Source of the DNA: Ascidia mentula | Taxonomy: Eukaryota; Chordata; Ascidiacea; Phlebobranchia; Ascidiidae | Direction of reading: 5' to 3' | NCBI GenBank assembly: GCA_947561715.1 | Contig: OX387201.1 | Span: forward strand, 20,598,001-20,662,000 | DNA length: 64,000 bases | Shown here: positions 59,001 through 64,000 of the stretch, one piece after another | How positions within the stretch are numbered: the stretch's first letter is position 1 | Layout of the letters: every line of letters starts with the position of its first letter | Made by a program: the position numbers and the translations under genes | Notes under the pieces: model-generated | The model's database searches: none | The model's input: the letters and a program-made list of their open reading frames with translations, nothing else | What the model was told of the DNA's origin: nothing

Positions 59001-61079
59001 ATTAATATTTAGGTCACAATTCACAACAAGCTTCATTCCCACACCCGTTATACCTGGTTGTCCTGGTTGTCATCGCAAACAGCGGCAATCGCGTCAGCAG
59101 TCGCCGTCTGAAGCGAATCGTCCTTCACCGTGAGAAAATCAACCAGGAACCCGGAAGCTCCACACTCCATAATTCTCCGCTGGATGTCGCCCGCACCACT
59201 CGTGTCTCCCCGACAGAGTGAAGCCAGGGTGTTGATGACGTTGACAAGCACATCCACAACCTGGAACAATACAAGCTGGAAAGTTACAATTTCCTCCCAT
59301 GGGAAGTATACGACGGACGTGAGGCATCGGTTTTAAACCAACTGCAATAAATTTAATCCAGAATTCCCCTCCTGTTATTTCTGACTCACGTCAACTTGGA
59401 GGAGTTCAACTAACGGCCGGATACCACCATGTGCGACGATGCGTGACGCGTTGTCATCCACGTGAGCGAGATCCGAGAAAACGACGGAGGAACGCGATTG
59501 AATCTCGCATCTCTCATCCGTAGATTCCAGATCCTGGTGCTCCGGATCAAGATCGTGGGATGCCATGGGTTTTAACAGAGAAATAAGAGCTGCGAAAAAT
59601 AGTCCCCGATTGAAAAGAAACAAGTCTGACCAATCGACGGCGTATTCAATATATTTTACACTTAACTTAATCAAATGCTGTACGATAAGCAGACATTGCA
59701 CAAATTACATAATTTTTCGCAAAGTTACTGCAGACATGAACAGAAAACGTGATACATAAAATAGCACCGATAAAATCATGAGGGTTTCCGAGTCAGACAC
59801 ACAATTTCTCTTACGTTTTTACGTGATTTTCAAAAAAATACTGAACAGGTATTCAACTACGATTTCTATCCTGACAAAAGTGAAATATTAACCACGTGAC
59901 TTAACACCTACTTGGAATCGCGCCAGCGTTCGCAATCTCAACTCTGACGTCATCCTGTTCCGACATGAGGCAAATAACAGAACAAGCGAGTGATCTTAAG
60001 GGAGAAGTCGTCTCGTCTTCCAAATCCTTCCCTAAACCTTCAACACAAATGTTCACTGAGTCCTCGACCACAAAGTTCGATGGTTTGGGATTTCTGGAGT
60101 TACAACTTGGACTCCAACCACAAACACACACTTAGTGCATCCGCGTAAAGATTTAACGAAGCTTATTGCGGAAATAAAAACGTTGCAGCGACATTTAGCG
60201 GCAAACAACACACGTCTTTTAGTGAGTGCCAGTCAGGTAGGTCTCATCCGTGCAGCTTTTGGGGCCAGTGACGAAACATCCGGGCGAACACCACGCACAG
60301 TCGCCGGGATAGCTTTAAATTTAATTTATCCGACGAAAAACATGTGCCCACATTGACCACAGTTAAAAACGAACCAGAATCAAGGGACATGGTTCCTGAC
60401 TTGGGTCTTCTTCTTGCGCTCCGGAGCAAATTAACAAGAGGAGGAACTGCATCAGCCGCCAACAGAGGGCGCCAGTAAGTCGGTGTGCGATGAAGCAGAA
60501 CCTCGAGGCAACGAAGCGAAGCGTCTTGGCGGGAAACGAATCGGAATTCCAGCATTTCTTAAATAGAGAATTTGTTTTTTATTGTGAGGTTGCAATAATG
60601 TTAGGGAATAATAAATAAATAAATTGTCACATTTTCCACACACAGAGTTTCCGACTTATTTCGAAAATAAACAAAATTTTCTCAAAATTACAACATCAAC
60701 CGATGGAACCAAAGTTCCTTAAAGAGTCATCCGCCCTGCTAATAAATTCACAAATACACACGCATATACGCAAAAAGCATCTTCAGCGTAATTTCAGTAC
60801 GTAATCCTGGTGCTATTACGCAACAATGACGTCACTCACCAACCAAAGATGGCCACACGTTTAAACTTTCCTCGTCATCACCATCCTTCCTCCCCTTCAA
60901 ACTAATCAAATATTTGATGACGTCAGTGTGGTAACTGAGGGCTGCTCTTTGCACGGGACCGTCATTGTTGACGTCACGCGATCGCACGGTGGCGCCAGAC
61001 TTGATGAGAAATTTGAGGCAATCGAGCGCTCCACTTGAGGCAGCAACGAGCAGTGGTGTAGCGTTGTCCCTGTTTCAAC
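56037..61079 (-). pseudogene. ANKAR: Ankyrin and armadillo repeat (ANKAR-like) gene, 3' part, copy B, degenerate
   Basis: It has the same exon plan as copy A. The ankyrin exon here is fully open (TPLLVAASSGALDCLKFLIK, SGATVRSRDVNNDGPV, AALSYHTDVIKYLIS), which confirms the ankyrin assignment. The armadillo exon that is interrupted in A is intact (VINTLASLCRGDTSGAGDIQ). The splice donor lost in A is present at 58621. Damage specific to B: a 7-base deletion near 56980 that shifts the frame after FEDLFRC, and a 69-base deletion at 56497/56498 that removes the end of an armadillo exon (RQTAAQALG in A) with its splice donor. As in A, nothing upstream of the single ankyrin exon is found, so the gene is 5'-truncated. 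Confidence 0.72.
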
Positions 61080-61089
61080 AACATTGGTG

Positions 61090-61190
61090 AAGGCGCTCGA
61101 CGTTATATTAAGCACAAAAAGCCTGATCGGGATTCATGGCAAGGAGAGTCAGGGTTCGAACCCCGGTGTGGCAAAAAATCAGCAGCTGTT
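61090..61190 (+). repeat. tRNA-like SINE (copy B)
   Basis: This is the counterpart of 14243-14342. It keeps the more canonical GATCGGGATTC and GTGTGGCAAAAAA end, matching the nested SINE at 33717-33822. Confidence 0.6.
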
Positions 61191-61528
61191 TTTCATTAAA
61201 TTCCCATTTTCGTGACGTATTTGTTTCATTGATGACGAAATTAGCAGTGGTTGGATACCGGGTTAGTTTAAATAAGTGCATATACACAGGGATGAGTCAG
61301 ACCTAACCCGAATATCGTACGTGGAATGCGCTCCACTCAGATTGTAACAACATCGCTAGGAATCACACACCTGTTTATATAATAATGTCGCTGTTTCTTT
61401 TGAGACCAATTAGAATTGATGACGCAACTCTGGCAATATATGATAAATGTGCGGCAAGTTGAATGTAAAAATAAACTAGGTTGATATGTACTGGTTAGTA
61501 CAGTAATTATGGATGTGTGTTAGATCTG

Positions 61529-61770
61529 CGGATACATGCACGCACTGTTTCAATTTATAAAGTCTTATCAGTGCAGCTGGTGACTGTGGCACTGGGGCAG
61601 CTTGGATACTGTCAGGGATTTTAGATTTTAACTTCGTGGTGATTTTAACTTCGTGGTGTCTGTGGTGTAAGTGTGCATGGTAGTCTACAAGGTAGCCCAG
61701 TGCCACAGTCACACCAAACTGCACTTATGAGACCTTATAGGATGAAATATTGTGTGCAAGTGTCTGCAGT
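61529..61770. mobile_element. Fold-back/MITE-like element (copy B)
   Basis: This is the counterpart of 14690-14916. The right arm CACTTATGAGACCTTATAGG remains; the left arm has lost several bases, and a short duplicated TTTTAACTTCGTGGTG appears in the centre. Confidence 0.5.
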
Positions 61771-61974
61771 TCTCATGGATTATTATGGCTCTTTACTGCT
61801 TGTAAGGAAGAAACACACATTGTGCTTGTTTTGTATTTGGACCGATTCTGTTTGAAGTCAGAACACTGCACTTCATTATAGATTTGAAATTTAAGCAGGT
61901 TTAGTGCATTTTTGAAACCTTATTTTGATAACCCAACCCCCGTTTTGCCATTATTTTGCCCAAACATATATATC

Positions 61975-62350
61975 TTATATGCACGTCTTATGCCCGCGAC
62001 AGATCCCAGTATGGAAACTCGTTATCACACGATCATCTAAAATCCACCAACCTGTGATCCACTCAGCGAAAGATTTCCATGAGAGTTGTGACACTTTCGT
62101 GACCATGTGACCAACATTCAGACAATATAGCAAGCCAGAAGTGTTTAAATCCCAAGCTACAACCGCTTCATTAGTAGCAGCAGTTGCGGTCAAGTTTACA
62201 TCCACAGGACTCCAACCCATGTCAACTCATGTTTAAGCCCTGAAATTAAAAAAAATGCTAATTATGTGTTAGGACAAACATGTTGATGACCAGGTACTGT
62301 GATCATGTCAAATGTTAGGTTTAGTGAATTATGTCAACTGTATGATTTTA
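61975..62350 (-). pseudogene. WDR24: Isolated WDR24 exon-2 fragment (copy B)
   Basis: The minus-strand frame reads MGWSPVDVNLTATAATNEA and VVAWDLNT, nearly identical to the copy-A fragment at 15090-15480 and clearly more diverged from the WDR24 exon at 54.0-54.2 kb. It is thus an older fragment carried inside the duplicated block. Confidence 0.85.
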
Positions 62351-62674
62351 TTGGGTGATGACTAGCAACATGTTACAACACAAACTTGTTGATGTTTGTT
62401 GTTCAAACAAACAATTACCTGAATACTCAGAGTTATAGGGTGAGAAATTCTTACCACAAACAAATCAAAGTTTGGGTCAACTTCTGACATTGTAAATGCA
62501 AGTTGAATTATAACCACAATTACTTTAATCATTATCACAGCTTTGTTTTGACCCCAAACTTATTGTACCTCATTTTTGCCTTCATTTTAACACATACCGC
62601 AGGTTCAAGTATTTTCCCATGGATCATCATGAGATCACAAACAAAATAACATAAATTTGTCTTATCAGACTTAC

Positions 62675-63965
62675 CAGAAGCAGTGTTTCCACAAACTATT
62701 TGAGCAGTCGGTTGGGATTTAAGAACTGCAAATAAATCATTAAACGAAGTTGGTCGGATCCATGAAGTTCCACCATTAAATAATTCAAGCCTGGTTGCTT
62801 TTAGTTGCACTAACCTGACCTTTTAAGGTCCTAAGAAACAAAAACTGTTAAATATTTCTTGAGATACAATGTTGTTTAATTAAAGTATTTGTTGGTAACA
62901 GAAAAGGAATCAGGAAGTTTGTACATTTTATTGCATGTTGTACCTCAATGTCTGAACATTTTTCCAGCAGTTTTGGGTCAGCATCTGTTGCAGAAGATTT
63001 CATTGCATCAAGTATGGGACGATATCCTGTACAACGACAAATGTCTCCATCAAAACTATCTTTGCTCGGTTGGAGTTGGATCTTCTGATAAAAGGCTAAA
63101 AAGACGAGAGGGTTACTTTGTGGTTTTATTGGCAACTACAAATAACCAAGCATATACTGCAATGATTTAATATAATAAGCACAGTTGTGTTTGAAAGGCC
63201 AAATAAACATACTCTGAATAACCCACCACAAATTTTCTGTGTATTCTAATTGATAAGCGAACCTGTACATATTCATGACGAAGCCAGGAGTGCAATAACC
63301 ACACTGTGAACCATCGAACTCAGCTACACGAGTTTGTATTGCATTGTAGCCATCTCTTCGTGACCCAAGTCCTTCCACAGTTGTTACTCTGCACCCGTCC
63401 ACTGAAGCAAGCAGGCTGAGGCACTAAATACGTTTGTCAATACATAAATTTTTTTTAATGTGCATTTTTATGTCAAACACAGTAAAATTAGTTAATGAAT
63501 AGGAAGCATCTGCATATCAGTTATGATTAAACAACAAACCAAGACATAGAGTTTAACTTTCAACATTCACCGAGTTTACAGCTTCTATCTTTCCAGGAGT
63601 TTTCTCCATGGCAACCACGCAACATCCACATCCACTCCCTCATAACACATCACTTTTGTTCCAGTGAGTCCTGGTTGTGATCGGAGCCATGAGTTCAGGC
63701 TCATCATCGGATCCACATCATCAACTGAACAAAGCAAACAGGTTTACAACAACTAATAATTTATACTTCAATCTTTAACAAACATGTCCGCATTTTTTGT
63801 GTTATCTGTTGCCAACAACTAAAATTAACTAAATTAAAATGCATTAAAAAGCTAAAAAAAGAAATGCAGAAGATTTTTGCATATAAGCTTCAACAAACCT
63901 GTATACAGTTGTCTATTTACATGGAATGATATTGAGGTGCTTGTCACTGTACCAAGTATAACCAC
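62675..63965 (-). pseudogene. Aldehyde oxidase/xanthine dehydrogenase, first exons only (copy B)
   Basis: Exons: 63899-63965, 63571-63724, 63263-63423, 62944-63095 and 62675-62819. Exons 3 and 4 keep the second cluster motifs (GSQCGYCTPGF, DICRCTGYRP). Exon 5 is open here (GGTSWIRPTSFNDL, AQIVCGNTASG), unlike A. Exon 2 has a 2-base insertion inside the first 2Fe-2S motif (near 63631), which shifts the frame. The ATG used in A is GTG here (near 63947), so the start may also be lost unless translation begins in an upstream exon. As in A, the FAD and Mo-cofactor exons are absent. Confidence 0.86.
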
Positions 63966-64000
63966 CTGACGTGGATGCATAGAAAGTTTTGTCCCACGTA

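Larger units (their letters stand above)
61080..61970. other. Gene-free stretch, copy B, with SINE and fold-back element
   Basis: It mirrors 14232-15089. The SINE-like unit is at about 61090-61190 (CCTGATCGGGATTCATGGC, GGTTCGAACCCCGGTGTGGC followed by A6). The fold-back element is at about 61529-61770, with its left arm shortened relative to A. No exon is supported. Confidence 0.55.
45573..64000. repeat. Copy B of the segmental duplication (right side cut by window end)
   Basis: It begins at about 45573 (ACCAATCAAATCTGCTTTTT), matching copy A from about 265, and still matches at 64000 (GTTTTGTCCCACGTA, copy A 17109-17123). Copy-B-only material includes 47655-48065, about 48730-49040, the hAT MITEs at 52992-53300 and 55129-55387, a 236-base block at 54732-54967 and 105 bases inside WDR24 exon 6 that A has lost. 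Confidence 0.95.

Overview
The window reads as animal nuclear DNA: AT-rich, many small exons with GT..AG junctions, short introns, and DNA transposons, SINE-like units and a Ty3/Gypsy fossil between genes. Gene content (WDR24, an ankyrin+armadillo protein, aldehyde oxidase, a papain-family protease, a CUB/ZP/EGF membrane protein, an NLR-like gene) together with very compact introns suggests a tunicate, most likely Ciona-like. That assignment is inference.

The main structure is a large direct duplication. Copy A starts at about 265 and runs to at least 17123. Copy B starts at about 45573 and runs to the window end at 64000. Both carry, in the same order and orientation, an NLR-like LRR tail (+), a WDR24 gene (-), the 3' part of an ankyrin/armadillo (ANKAR-like) gene (-), an isolated WDR24 exon-2 fragment (-) and the first five exons of an aldehyde oxidase/xanthine dehydrogenase gene (-). 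The two copies differ by many substitutions and by discrete insertions and deletions. Nearly every gene in the block is broken, but the two copies are broken at different places. WDR24-A has two stops and a 35-codon deletion where B is intact, and B has a stop where A is intact. ANKAR-A has a frameshift, a lost splice donor and a poly(A) insertion with a target-site duplication, while B has a 7-base deletion and a 69-base deletion removing an exon end. AOX-A has a stop in exon 5, while B has a 2-base insertion inside the 2Fe-2S motif. The decay is therefore largely independent in each copy.

The 28 kb between the copies holds single-copy material. A cathepsin-L-like gene (19030-21078, +) has a degenerate active-site loop with an in-frame TGA. 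Next comes a gene-poor stretch with a local degenerate duplication (21.85-23.65 kb). A 14-exon membrane glycoprotein gene (24809-31039, +) encodes signal peptide, CUB, ZP, furin site, EGF and transmembrane segment. A broken Ty3/Gypsy fossil (about 31.58-34.02 kb) is interrupted by a hAT transposon remnant and a tRNA-like SINE. A 9-kb complex repeat array (about 34.7-43.9 kb) is built from recurring blocks that repeatedly carry TGACGTCA and CACGTG motifs. Finally, the 5' exons of an NLR-like gene (44615-45549, +) end directly at the duplication boundary, so they now sit beside an LRR tail without any NACHT exons.

No complete tRNA, rRNA or CRISPR array was seen. The window cuts both ends of the story: the 5' part of the copy-A NLR lies left of base 1, and the right edge of copy B lies beyond base 64000.
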